A stretch of 64,000 bases of DNA, taken from positions 1 through 64,000 of the forward strand of contig JANCYW010000014.1 in assembly GCA_026184775.1 (NCBI GenBank), given 5' to 3'. The DNA is from Cyanidium caldarium (taxonomy: Eukaryota > Rhodophyta > Bangiophyceae > Cyanidiales > Cyanidiaceae). Shown here piece after piece: positions 1 to 8,609 of this stretch. The notes under the pieces were generated by a model that ran no database searches, had not been told where the DNA came from, and saw only the letters and a program-made list of their open reading frames with translations. A program made the translations under genes and the position numbers. Within the stretch, counting starts at the first letter, position 1, and each line of letters opens with the position of its first letter.

Positions 1-130
1 CCCCCATTCCCCCCCATTCCCCCCCATTCCCCCCCATTCCCCCCCATTCCCCCCCATTCCCCCCCATTCCCCCCCATTCCCCCCCATTCCCCCCCATTCC
101 CCCCCATTCCCCCCCATTCCCCCCCATTCC
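1..130. repeat. Telomeric repeat array (13 x 10 bp)
   Basis: Thirteen head-to-tail perfect copies of a 10-bp unit with seven consecutive C and ATT on this strand; the complementary G-rich strand reads AATGGGGGGG. The array begins at base 1 and ends abruptly at 130, so the window starts inside a chromosome end. From memory the Cyanidioschyzon merolae unit is AATGGGGGG, one G shorter; that resemblance is the main taxonomic clue. Confidence 0.93.
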
Positions 131-134
131 CCCT

Positions 135-288
135 AACTCACACCCGGTCTCCCGATCCCACCCAACTCACACCCCTTCGCCCGATCCCACCCAACTCACA
201 CCCGGTCGCCCGATCCCACCCAACTCACACCCGGTCGCCCGATCCCACCCAACTCACACCCGGTCGCCCGATCTCACCCAACTCACAC
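135..288. repeat. Subtelomeric 29-bp tandem repeat
   Basis: Five complete units of 29 bp begin at 135, 164, 193, 222 and 251, each starting AACTCACACC and ending in a CCCGATCCCACCC-like block; a sixth starts at 280 and decays after about 9 bases. Units 3 and 4 are identical, and the others differ at one to a few bases. The array follows the telomere after 4 bases and has no coding potential. Confidence 0.9.
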
Positions 289-2419
289 GCGACACAACTC
301 CCATTCCCCCAAACGCTCTCCCGTGCGCACGATCGCGCGCGCTCACGTCGATCCCCAATAAAAAACAAATAACGAAAACACATTCCCGACACGCGCCGCC
401 CCACTCCCCATGCCCGTTCCCCACCGCTCCAACAAGCCACACACGCGCCACTCCCGGGCAGGGCACGGCGCCGATCGGCCATACACATCCACAAAAAACG
501 CAATTGCGGCTTGCCGTGCCACATCCATTCCATTCAGGTCACGCCACTCCCATACACACACACACTCTCACACATACACCTTCCACGCGCTTCATCATCG
601 TCGCCGTTCTCGGACTCGTAACATACACCCTGCAGCAGCAACAACACTACCCACATAGACACCGGAACCGCCGCCGCGCTGCCCACCACCACCATCGCTC
701 TCTCTCTCTTTCACCGACGCTTTCCCACCAGGGGGCGCCCACACCGCATCCACCACTCCGCGCCATCGCCGCGATCGCCGCTTCTTGTCTGCTGTTCTCG
801 ATCGACACAATCAACGCGCACCCTCACCTGCGCGCCGCTGCCGATCGGCGCGCGCGCACCCACAAGGCGCCGCCGCTCCCACAACCGTTACCGATCTGTG
901 CGCATCCACACACAAGGCGACCCGATTCCATACGATTCCATACACCCGGCACTCCCCTCGTCTACCACCAGCCGCATCAACACCGACTCGTCTTGCGCCC
1001 GCCAACACTCCAAAACGCTTTTCCCACCTCTCGCCACCGTCCCACCGTGCCACCGTCCCACCGTCCGGCGCACACACACCCACGCCAACGAACCGCCCCA
1101 GTAACACCCACTCAGGCAACACACGCTCATCCCACACACACACGCATCCACCCACCACAACCAGCCACTCACTCCCAAACGCATACACTCACAGCCGCCC
1201 TCCAACTTCACTCCACCAACACTCCGTCATCCACCAACACCAACACCTCCATTCATCTCACTCCAACCCACCACCAACCACCAACAATCATTCACCTACA
1301 TCTCCACATCCATCAACACACCATCCCATACACACCCATACTCACCCATCTCACTTCACCTGCCCCGCTCCTTCGCCTGTAGCCAACCACCACCGTCACA
1401 ACACTCACACACACACACACACACGCCTCCCGACGCTGCGTAACGCTGCGCAACGCCCATCCCACACGCTCACCCCATCAATCGCTCATTCCTTCAATCG
1501 ATCATTCGATCCAGAGCTCTCAGCGTTCTTTTGCACTCCCAGACGCACGCGCAGCCACCGCTCCCCGCTTCCGCTTCCAACCACCCCAACACACTCCCAA
1601 CACTCCCAACACCCACCAACCAACTCTCCCGCACGCCCATGACCCCTCTCCCACCACCACCGATCGTCAACCCATCAGGCGCTCACCCGCCAACACTCCC
1701 CCAGCTCCCAGCTCCCAACCGACCCGCTGGCCGTTCCCGCCCCAAACCGACCCCAACACCCAACACACACTCATGAACACTCCAAACACTCCCAACACTC
1801 CCAACACCCACCAACCAACGCTCCCGCACGCCCATGACCCCTCTCCCACCACCACCGATCATCAACCCATCAGGCGCTCACCCGCCAACACTCCCCCAGC
1901 TCCCAGCTCCCAACCGACCCGCTGGCCGTTCCCGCCCAAACCGGTCGTCACTCGCCTCAACACCCCCCAACCGACCAACACACCCAAACACTCCCATCAC
2001 CACCACCACCCGACCAGGCGCTCACCCGCCAACACCCCACCACCCTCGAAACCCAACACCCCGCAGTTCAACATCTCTATAGCTCGCTCAGCGGCCCCAA
2101 ACCCACTTCCATCTGCGCTGCCCCAGATCGCCTCATTTCGATTCCACACACCAACACAGAGACGCACCAGTGCCCGATTCCCCCAACAACAACAACAATA
2201 ACACGGCGTTCCGATGCGGCCATCGTAACCGGAACGACCGCCGCAACACCACCCCCACTCCCTGACATTCACGCGCACCCCGCACTAATTCCCTCACTCA
2301 CAGTCACACTCACACTCCAACAACAACAACACTAAGGGTACCCACGCGTCTCTCCATTTCTCCCGCACCCCCGGCGCGCCCTGCAACGTATCACATCCAC
2401 TACCAACAACTCCCGCGCC
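289..2419. other. C/A-rich, G-poor subtelomeric low-complexity region
   Basis: About 2.1 kb dominated by C and A on the given strand, with very little G between roughly 1080 and 2060. It contains a (CA)n tract near 1403-1424, poly-CAA near 2183-2200 and a duplicated block listed separately. The long open frames here encode His/Pro/Thr runs with no domain and are open only because stop codons are rare in such composition. I see no gene. Confidence 0.75.
1592..1943. repeat. Duplicated ~157-bp subtelomeric block, 195-bp period
   Basis: The block at 1592-1749 recurs at 1787-1943 with only a few differences, including a one-base indel near its end. Part of it (the CAGGCGCTCACCCGCCAACAC segment and its left flank) appears a third time near 2001-2036. 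This is typical of subtelomeric segmental amplification; no coding function is supported. Confidence 0.8.
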
Positions 2420-2667
2420 ATGCCCACATGCTCTGCGGCCAACCGACTCACCACCACCAACCACCACCACCACCTCATCTTCATCATCACCATCGCCCCG
2501 TGGTGCCTCTACGACGACGACCACCCTCCAACGGCAGGCACCGCTGTCCCGGTGCCCTGCTGCCCCCTATCCACCACCAAACATCCGGTCCACACACGCC
2601 AACCGCGCGGCCAGCCGCGCATTCGCAGCTTCACCTGCCTCTCCCAGGGATGCTGCTACGACGCTAA

Positions 2668-3186
2668 CACCACACCGAATACCTCTCCAAACCGTACTGT
2701 TACCAGGCAGAGCACACCTGTGCGGTGCCGCAGTTTGAGCGACAGCCCTGTCACCCACAGCACCAATCTTCCTCGACAACACCCACGGTGCAGCAGTGTC
2801 TGCAGGCGGGCTGTTGTGTGGGCTACGGCGGCGAGTGCTATCAGAAGGTGCCGCAGTTTGTGTGTCAGTCGGCGGGGTCAACGACGGCCACCGACAGCAC
2901 CAGTTCGGGAACGAGCAACTCTACCACGTATGTGCCGTGCGGTCCCGAGTGCTGCAACACCGCCACCCAGGACTGCGCCTACACCGCGGGAGCCAGCGGC
3001 AACACGGCGTTATCATCATCCACCACCACTACCTATGGCACCGCGGCCTCGTTCTGCGTGTGCCGGGACCCGTCGAAGCAGTGCGGCACCTACACCATAC
3101 CGTCGGACAACTTTGTGAACAAGGTGCGCTGTTGCACCGACGACGAGGTGTGTGTCAACGATACAGAGTGTGTGGCCATACGTTAG
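2668..3186 (+). CDS. Cysteine-rich secreted-type protein, 5' part unclear (possible remnant)
   Basis: The frame ending at the TAG at 3184 encodes repeated cysteine clusters (AGCCVGYGGECYQ, PCGPECC, KVRCCTDDEVCVNDTEC) separated by Ser/Thr-rich linkers, which looks extracellular. The frame is closed upstream by a TAA at 2665. A similar motif, CLSQGCCYDA, lies just upstream in another frame that opens at the ATG at 2420 and includes a short hydrophobic stretch, so the gene may once have spanned 2420-3186 with one frame break or a tiny intron. The GCC-Y-D...P-Y-C-Y spacing resembles trefoil/P-type modules, but the early cysteines are missing. Family unassigned; it may be decaying, as subtelomeric genes often are. 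Confidence 0.45.
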   Translation, partial: HHTEYLSKPYCYQAEHTCAVPQFERQPCHPQHQSSSTTPTVQQCLQAGCCVGYGGECYQKVPQFVCQSAGSTTATDSTSSGTSNSTTYVPCGPECCNTATQDCAYTAGASGNTALSSSTTTTYGTAASFCVCRDPSKQCGTYTIPSDNFVNKVRCCTDDEVCVNDTECVAIR

Positions 3187-4188
3187 CGTGGGAGAAGGCA
3201 GATTGGGGAGCGCGCACGGACCGACGGCGCTGGGGCAACGGGAACGAGAGCCGGAAAGTGGATTGCATGCACGGAACGGCAACGACCAGAATACACCCAG
3301 GAAAGACACACATGAATGAGGACAGCATCGAATGCGTGCAGAGGGAGCACCAGCGCTATCAACACCGAATAATAAACTTGGATGTTGTTGAAAAGCAGGT
3401 AAAAGACAGAACTCGTCTGCTTGGTCATCGTTGACCTTCGGTAAAGTGGATGACGCCGAGTCATTCTTGTTGTTGCTCTTCTCGACATACGACGACACCA
3501 ACAGGTCCATCGCTGTGTGTAATTGACATAGGCCTCCCGACGACGAGCAGTCGGTTGCATACGGCGTTTTCGTCGCGGTGTAGCGTGTGGGTGTGGCGAC
3601 AACTGGTATTCCGACACAACAACCGAGGCCATGCACAGCGTATCTGGTCGGTGTGTCGGTTACAGCGCAGCCGGCAGTGCTCGGTCTCACCTGCACAAAT
3701 GCCGTGCGAAAGACGAGAATGCATGCACAGTCTAACGTCTGCTGCAGTGTCAACATACGGAGTGTGTGTGGAGACACAACCGCAACAGCAATACCGTATT
3801 CAACCTGCTGCGAATCGCTTTTTCCCTTCCGTATGGCCTTCGAAACCCGGCCAATCTGGGTCATCCCCGTGAAGGTTCTACCAAGAAGAAGAATTTTGCA
3901 CCTGCTTCACCGCAACGCTTAGCACATGGGCACAACCGCAAGATAGAGCCTGACATTTCTGACGTTGTCACCATCGCGTACTGCAGGGCCCGAACGACCG
4001 ATCACACCGCGAACGAGGACTCCTCGTGGCCTTACTTGCCTAGACGTCTGCTGAGCAACCACGGTTTTCGGGCAATCTGGTCTCGCCCGGCCTGCCGGAG
4101 CGACTGCACGGCACTGCGTGTTCCGACCGTGGAGGGCCAGGCGGAGGCAGCAGCGAACTACACAGCAGCACCTCAGGGCCCGGAAACG
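3187..4188. other. About 1 kb without a recognised gene
   Basis: Several overlapping open frames exist on both strands, but none shows domains, low-complexity protein features or plausible starts. The longest, on the minus strand, runs antisense through the cysteine-rich gene. Base composition is more balanced than in the subtelomere on its left, so this marks the transition to the gene-dense region. Confidence 0.5.
3371..3376 (+). promoter_or_regulatory. Possible AATAAA polyadenylation signal
   Basis: An AATAAA hexamer lies about 185 bases past the stop of the cysteine-rich gene, in the right orientation to serve as its 3'-end signal. The hexamer alone is weak evidence. Confidence 0.3.
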
Positions 4189-5280
4189 TCACGGTCGATA
4201 GTCAAAGCGCACAATGCCATCTAGAGTGCCGCGACACAGTGCCGCAAACATTGCGGGGGCGTCGCCAATACTGGCTCGCACCACTTGTGAACATAACGCG
4301 CCCACCGCGTCCTTCATTTGCTCCAGCAGATGCAATCCCATGTCCAATCGGCGGCGCTTATCGTAACGCATGCTGAGATGCGGCGGCAGCTCGCTCACCT
4401 GCGAAAAGACGATTTGAGCGTGGCTGCGGTGCAAGCGCGCTGAGCCGAGCGCAGGCACTGGCACGCTGGCGGCGGCATGGCCCAGCCATGAGCCCAGCAC
4501 CACGCGCCCCGAGCGTTGCACCATCTGCAGCGCCGTATTCAAACCTGCCGGCGTGCCGGACATGTCGATCACCACATCGCAAGTGTGGGCCACGCCAGAC
4601 TGTCGCACAGACTCGAGGTCGGGATGAAGGGTCACCAAACGCGGACCACCAACCAGCAATCCTTCCAGCACTTGTCGTCGCGCTGCCTGCTTTTCCACAA
4701 TGCACAACGCATTCTGAGGCAGGCTGGTGTGTAGACACGCCGCCAACAGGACGCCATAAAAGCCGGCACCGACCACGCCCACTCGATCGCCCACCAGCGG
4801 CGCGGCGTCGTGCAACAGACTCAGGCAGGTCTCCACCGCCGGCACCAGCAGCGGACAGTGCAGAATTCGTTCTCGCAACGGCGTGCTCACCGTGTCCAGC
4901 TCCAGCAACACGTCCTTCGCTCGCACAATGACCTCGGCGGCGTGCGGCGCCAACGCCAACACCTGGCGCTCGCGCCAAGCGGCAGCCTCGGCGGCAGCGC
5001 CGGTCTCGGTGACCCGACCGCACGCACAGTAGCCGTACTTGGTGGGGTAGTGTGTGGTGCCGGTGTTTTTCACCGTTTCGTAGCCGGTGATGGTGGCGTC
5101 GAGCGCGTCGTCTGCGGGCAGCAGGCCGCGGTACAGCAGGAGCTCGGTTCCGGTGCTGACACACGACGACTGTACCTGCACACGCAGCTCATCGGGTGCC
5201 AGTGGACGGCACACGCTCTCATCGGGCAGCACTTGCACTTGAAGCGGTGCCGTGAAGAACAACGCCAGCGGCGCGGCCAT
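4189..5280 (-). CDS. Zinc-type MDR oxidoreductase, BchC-like
   Basis: A 363-residue medium-chain dehydrogenase/reductase. Early in the protein it has SSCVSTGTELLLYRG, characteristic of the alcohol-dehydrogenase subfamily that includes bacteriochlorophyllide dehydrogenase BchC and many bacterial zinc-binding dehydrogenases. A Rossmann motif, VGVVGAGFYGVLLA, lies mid-protein. The C-terminal signature GRVVLGSWLG followed by SQVSELPPHLSMRYDKRRRL is also diagnostic of that subfamily. The ATG at 5280 is chosen because it opens directly onto the catalytic fold and lies 56 bases beyond the stop of the next gene on the same strand. Substrate unknown; red algae do not make bacteriochlorophyll. The closest relatives I know are bacterial, so lateral origin is possible. 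Confidence 0.85.
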   Translation of the reverse strand: MAAPLALFFTAPLQVQVLPDESVCRPLAPDELRVQVQSSCVSTGTELLLYRGLLPADDALDATITGYETVKNTGTTHYPTKYGYCACGRVTETGAAAEAAAWRERQVLALAPHAAEVIVRAKDVLLELDTVSTPLRERILHCPLLVPAVETCLSLLHDAAPLVGDRVGVVGAGFYGVLLAACLHTSLPQNALCIVEKQAARRQVLEGLLVGGPRLVTLHPDLESVRQSGVAHTCDVVIDMSGTPAGLNTALQMVQRSGRVVLGSWLGHAAASVPVPALGSARLHRSHAQIVFSQVSELPPHLSMRYDKRRRLDMGLHLLEQMKDAVGALCSQVVRASIGDAPAMFAALCRGTLDGIVRFDYRP

Positions 5281-5336
5281 GAGCACAGGACACGGAGCGC
5301 ACAAGGCGGCAGATGACGTGCCCGCAAACGAAAGGT

Positions 5337-6731
5337 TTAGTGGCGAGCCTCCCTGCAGGCCATGTCCTCCACGAAAGACACCCGAGCAGATGTCTCCGTG
5401 ATGGCGGGGCATTTTCCCACCATGCACTCCAGATGGCCATCGGCGAGCATCCACTCCAACATGTCAGTCAGCCACTCCAACTGATGTCGAGTCGGCCGCT
5501 CCACCTTGGGCTGCAACAGCGCCGGGCCGCTGCGGGTCACGAAAGGCACCGGCCAGGAGGCTCCAGGCGGCTCGGCAATGGGCCACTGATGCTCCCCGAT
5601 GGCATCGAGGTCGTCGAACGGCAGCGCCGACTCCTCCATATACATGTGCACCAGCTCCACCTGACACCAGAACGGCCGCTGAATGCGCAGGGTGTCAGCG
5701 GTGGAGGCGGCAGTGGCGGGCTCGCGCGCGGCGGCGATGCGGTCGCACTCGGGGGCGTGGCGCCGCCAATCCGCCCGCTGGGCACTCTCGTCTAGGTAAT
5801 AGGCCGCGTGGCAGCGGGAGCAGCGCCAGGCATAGGGGCCGGGCAGTACTTGCCCGGTGTACGCACAGAACACCGTGTCGGGAATGTCGTCCGCTGCATC
5901 CGCTGTGGCATCTGCGCCTTTCACGGACGCCTGGTAGCGTTTGCGAGCACCACGCACCGATGGCATGGCCACGAGACCAGGGGTGCGGCCACCCAGAATG
6001 GCCACAAAAAACGTCTGGAACGAATGACCGCCGCTGTCGGTGGGTGTCTCCACCCGAAAGAGCCACCGGTCGGGAATGCGCGTCCATGGCGCTCGCCGGT
6101 ACCAGGCAGCCGCCGTGCGAAAGTAGCGAGCCACCAACGCTATGGCCGCAGCTGAGTGGCCGCGCTCGCGGACAGCGTCGACGAGCCCGGGCTGCTCGGC
6201 GGCCGGCGACGAGGTGCCTTTGCCTTGCGCCACCAGCTTCTCCGCGAACCGTACCATAAAGTCGCGCACGCCGTCCGCCTCGGAGAGCACCGGCGGCACC
6301 CAGTCGTCAGGCGCGCCTAGCACGTACGACAGCGGTTTGGCCAGCGCGGTGGCCAAGGCGCCGTCCACGAAGGAAATGCTGGCTGGGCGCCGTCGCTCCC
6401 GCTGCTCTCGTTGCGGCGTCAGCATTTCCTCTACCAAAAATTGCAGCACCTCGCGCGGCGTGGGCAGAGTGCCCGTCGCCGTCGCCGCCGGGGTGAAGCG
6501 GTGCGCCCGGAGCGCCCCGCTGGGGTATAGGTCCAGCAGCAGCATGCACGGTGGACGCACGGGCTGATTGTCGTCGTTCAGTAGCCATAGTCGCAACCGT
6601 TTCACGGCTAGTTGCCACTGGTCGCGGCTTTGCGGCAAGCGCCGGGCGCTTGAGAGGAGCGAGAGAAGGTGCGCCTCGAGGACGACATTGCTCGAGTCGC
6701 CATGAACGCCACCGTCTGAAACGGAAGGCAT
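5337..6731 (-). CDS. Uncharacterised protein with MYND-like zinc finger
   Basis: 464 residues from the first ATG, whose reading frame closes 56 bases before the oxidoreductase on the same strand. The N-terminal half has alternating hydrophobic segments (PPCMLLLDLYPSGALRAH, RPASISFVDGALATALAK) but no fold I can name. Around residues 290-335 is a MYND-like finger: C-x2-Y-T-G...C-S-R-C...Y-Y-L...Q...W-x2-H-x3-C. Such fingers usually mediate protein-protein contacts, often with methyltransferases or chaperone-like partners. The C-terminal 100 residues are not recognised. The start faces the O-mannosyltransferase gene, so the two share an upstream region of about 180 bases. Confidence 0.8.
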   Translation of the reverse strand: MPSVSDGGVHGDSSNVVLEAHLLSLLSSARRLPQSRDQWQLAVKRLRLWLLNDDNQPVRPPCMLLLDLYPSGALRAHRFTPAATATGTLPTPREVLQFLVEEMLTPQREQRERRRPASISFVDGALATALAKPLSYVLGAPDDWVPPVLSEADGVRDFMVRFAEKLVAQGKGTSSPAAEQPGLVDAVRERGHSAAAIALVARYFRTAAAWYRRAPWTRIPDRWLFRVETPTDSGGHSFQTFFVAILGGRTPGLVAMPSVRGARKRYQASVKGADATADAADDIPDTVFCAYTGQVLPGPYAWRCSRCHAAYYLDESAQRADWRRHAPECDRIAAAREPATAASTADTLRIQRPFWCQVELVHMYMEESALPFDDLDAIGEHQWPIAEPPGASWPVPFVTRSGPALLQPKVERPTRHQLEWLTDMLEWMLADGHLECMVGKCPAITETSARVSFVEDMACREARH

Positions 6732-6908
6732 TCCCAAGGGTGACTTACCTCTCCCGTGCCCCCATGGGAAGTGGTCTGGTTTTGGTATCGCAGCGGCGTC
6801 TGCGGACGTTACCGACCGGTGTCAGCGACGCGGCGCCGCGATGCTCTGTCGCGCTGCGCGTGCGGTGTCACGCAGCAACGTCTTCCGTTCCACGGGCCCC
6901 GACACCTC

Positions 6909-8528
6909 ATGCCGCCAGCGCGACGGCGGTCGACGGAGACCGAATCCGTTTCCATGGACCAATCAGACGCATCGACTGTCGCCGACGGCAAGGTGGACAC
7001 TGAAACGCCCTGGGTGGACACCGTCCTGCAGTGGTTGACGCCGCGCCTGCAACAACACGCCGAGTCCCTCATGCTCCTTCTCCTGCTCATACTCGGCTTT
7101 TGGACGCGCTTTTACCGCATCGCCTGGCCGCCGGAGACGGTGTTCGATGAGGTGCACTTTGCGTCGTTCGCGCACCTCTACCTGAACCGCAGCTACTTTT
7201 TTGACATCCACCCGCCGCTGGCCAAACTGACCCTCGCGGCGGTGGCCAAGGTGTTGCGTGACGTGCCCAACCGCGACTGGTACAAGGAGAGCTCGTACCC
7301 GCCCGAGTCGCGCTACTACGTTATGCGCGGGTGTGCGGCGTTCTTCGGGGCGCTGCTGCCGGCCGTGACCTACCTGGTGGCGCGCAAGATGCGCCTGTCA
7401 CGGGCGGCCGCCGGCCTGGCGGCATTCTTCGTGCTGTTCGATATGCTGAACGTGATCGAGGCGCGCCACATCCTCACCGACTCACAGCTGATATTCTACT
7501 GCGCGCTGACCATGTTGGCGTTTCTGTATCTGTGGGAGGGGCCGCCGGCCAGCCGCCAGCGGCGTTGGCGCTCGGTGCTGGCCGGGCTGGCCAGCGGGGC
7601 AGCGCTGTCGGTCAAGTGGACCACGCTGGTGGTGCCTGGCCTGTTCGGACTGGAGTCGGTGGCGGCTTCGGTGTTCCTGGAGCACCCGCTGGAGTGGAGC
7701 AATTGCTTCTTGGTGGGCGCGGTGGCTATGATGCTGTACGTAGCGCTGTGGTACGTGCACTTCCGGGTGCTCATCTTCAGCGGCGAGGGCGACGCGTTCA
7801 TGAGCGACGAGTTTCAGCGCACCCTCATCGGCAACGAGAACTACGACGCCAACGCCACCAAACCCAACTTTTTCAAACTGGTCTGGCAGCTGAACGCGGA
7901 GATGTATCGCGCCAACAAGGCCATCCTGGACGAGCACGAATGGCAGAGCAAGTGGATCACCTGGCCGTACACCGGCCGCGGCCTGCTTTACTGGAATCGC
8001 TGGCAGGAGGGCAGCATCGACGCGGATGGCAAGGTGCTCGAGCCGGGCACCGCCATGCAGATATACCTCCTTGGCAACCCGCTGTTGTTCTGGATGACCC
8101 TGGCGGTGGTGCTGCTCACCATTGTCGCGCTGCCGTTCGCGTTGCGCTGGCTGGCCCACGCGCGCCACCGCCCGGCGGCCCGCAGCCGCATCCAGCAGCA
8201 CCTGCGCGTCGCCGTGTTCCTGTTGCTGGGGTACGCGCTGGGCCTGCTGCCGTACGCGCCCATCGCCCGCAGCACCTTCATCTACCACTACTTGCCGCCG
8301 CTGCTGTTCGCCGAGCTGCTGTTCGCGCACATGGTGGTGGACGGTCCGTGGGTGCCGGAGGTGATCAAACCGGCACAGCTGGGCACATTGATCATCGTTG
8401 TGTTCTGGTGCTTTTGGTACTTCCGCGCCTGGGTGTACGGCCACATCTCGCTGAGCGCCGACGACCACGAGCACATGCGCTGGCTCAAGACCAAGAACGC
8501 CACCGGCGCCAACAAAGGATGGTACTGA
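6909..8528 (+). CDS. PMT: Protein O-mannosyltransferase (GT39), without MIR domain
   Basis: 539 residues from the first ATG (an alternative ATG at 6954 has a stronger context). ER membrane enzymes of this family transfer mannose from dolichyl-phosphate-mannose to Ser/Thr of secretory proteins. Family marks: FDEVHFASFAHLYLN with the Asp-Glu pair of the first luminal loop, FDIHPPLAKL, SVKWTTL, and the C-terminal multi-spanning segment with STFIYHYLPPLLF. Between the transmembrane blocks only about 75 residues occur (from FSGEGDAF to TWPYTGRGLLYW), so the usual three MIR motifs are absent. About ten hydrophobic segments are visible. A (GTGA)n microsatellite follows the stop. The partner gene downstream is convergent. 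Confidence 0.92.
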   Translation: MPPARRRSTETESVSMDQSDASTVADGKVDTETPWVDTVLQWLTPRLQQHAESLMLLLLLILGFWTRFYRIAWPPETVFDEVHFASFAHLYLNRSYFFDIHPPLAKLTLAAVAKVLRDVPNRDWYKESSYPPESRYYVMRGCAAFFGALLPAVTYLVARKMRLSRAAAGLAAFFVLFDMLNVIEARHILTDSQLIFYCALTMLAFLYLWEGPPASRQRRWRSVLAGLASGAALSVKWTTLVVPGLFGLESVAASVFLEHPLEWSNCFLVGAVAMMLYVALWYVHFRVLIFSGEGDAFMSDEFQRTLIGNENYDANATKPNFFKLVWQLNAEMYRANKAILDEHEWQSKWITWPYTGRGLLYWNRWQEGSIDADGKVLEPGTAMQIYLLGNPLLFWMTLAVVLLTIVALPFALRWLAHARHRPAARSRIQQHLRVAVFLLLGYALGLLPYAPIARSTFIYHYLPPLLFAELLFAHMVVDGPWVPEVIKPAQLGTLIIVVFWCFWYFRAWVYGHISLSADDHEHMRWLKTKNATGANKGWY

Positions 8529-8530
8529 AA

Positions 8531-8563
8531 GTGAGTGAGTGAGTGAGTGAGTGAGTGAGTGAG
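8531..8563. repeat. (GTGA)8 microsatellite
   Basis: Eight perfect GTGA units start two bases after the stop of the O-mannosyltransferase gene and fill part of the 81-base space to the convergent GPHR gene, so they lie in both 3' untranslated regions. Confidence 0.9.
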
Positions 8564-8609
8564 AGCAGAAACGAACGGGCAACAAGACGCGATAAACACC
8601 ACCACTTCA

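Noticed and set aside
135-288. 29-bp repeats resembling CRISPR repeat length
   Set aside because: The units are contiguous with no spacers, and the sequence is a eukaryotic chromosome end.
504-1642. Two overlapping His/Pro/Thr-rich open frames of about 290 codons
   Set aside because: They lie in C/A-rich low-complexity DNA where stops are rare by composition, overlap each other in different frames, and contain no domain or targeting signal.
3016-3864. Minus-strand 282-codon open frame
   Set aside because: It runs antisense through the cysteine-rich gene, has no ATG-supported start and no recognisable protein features.
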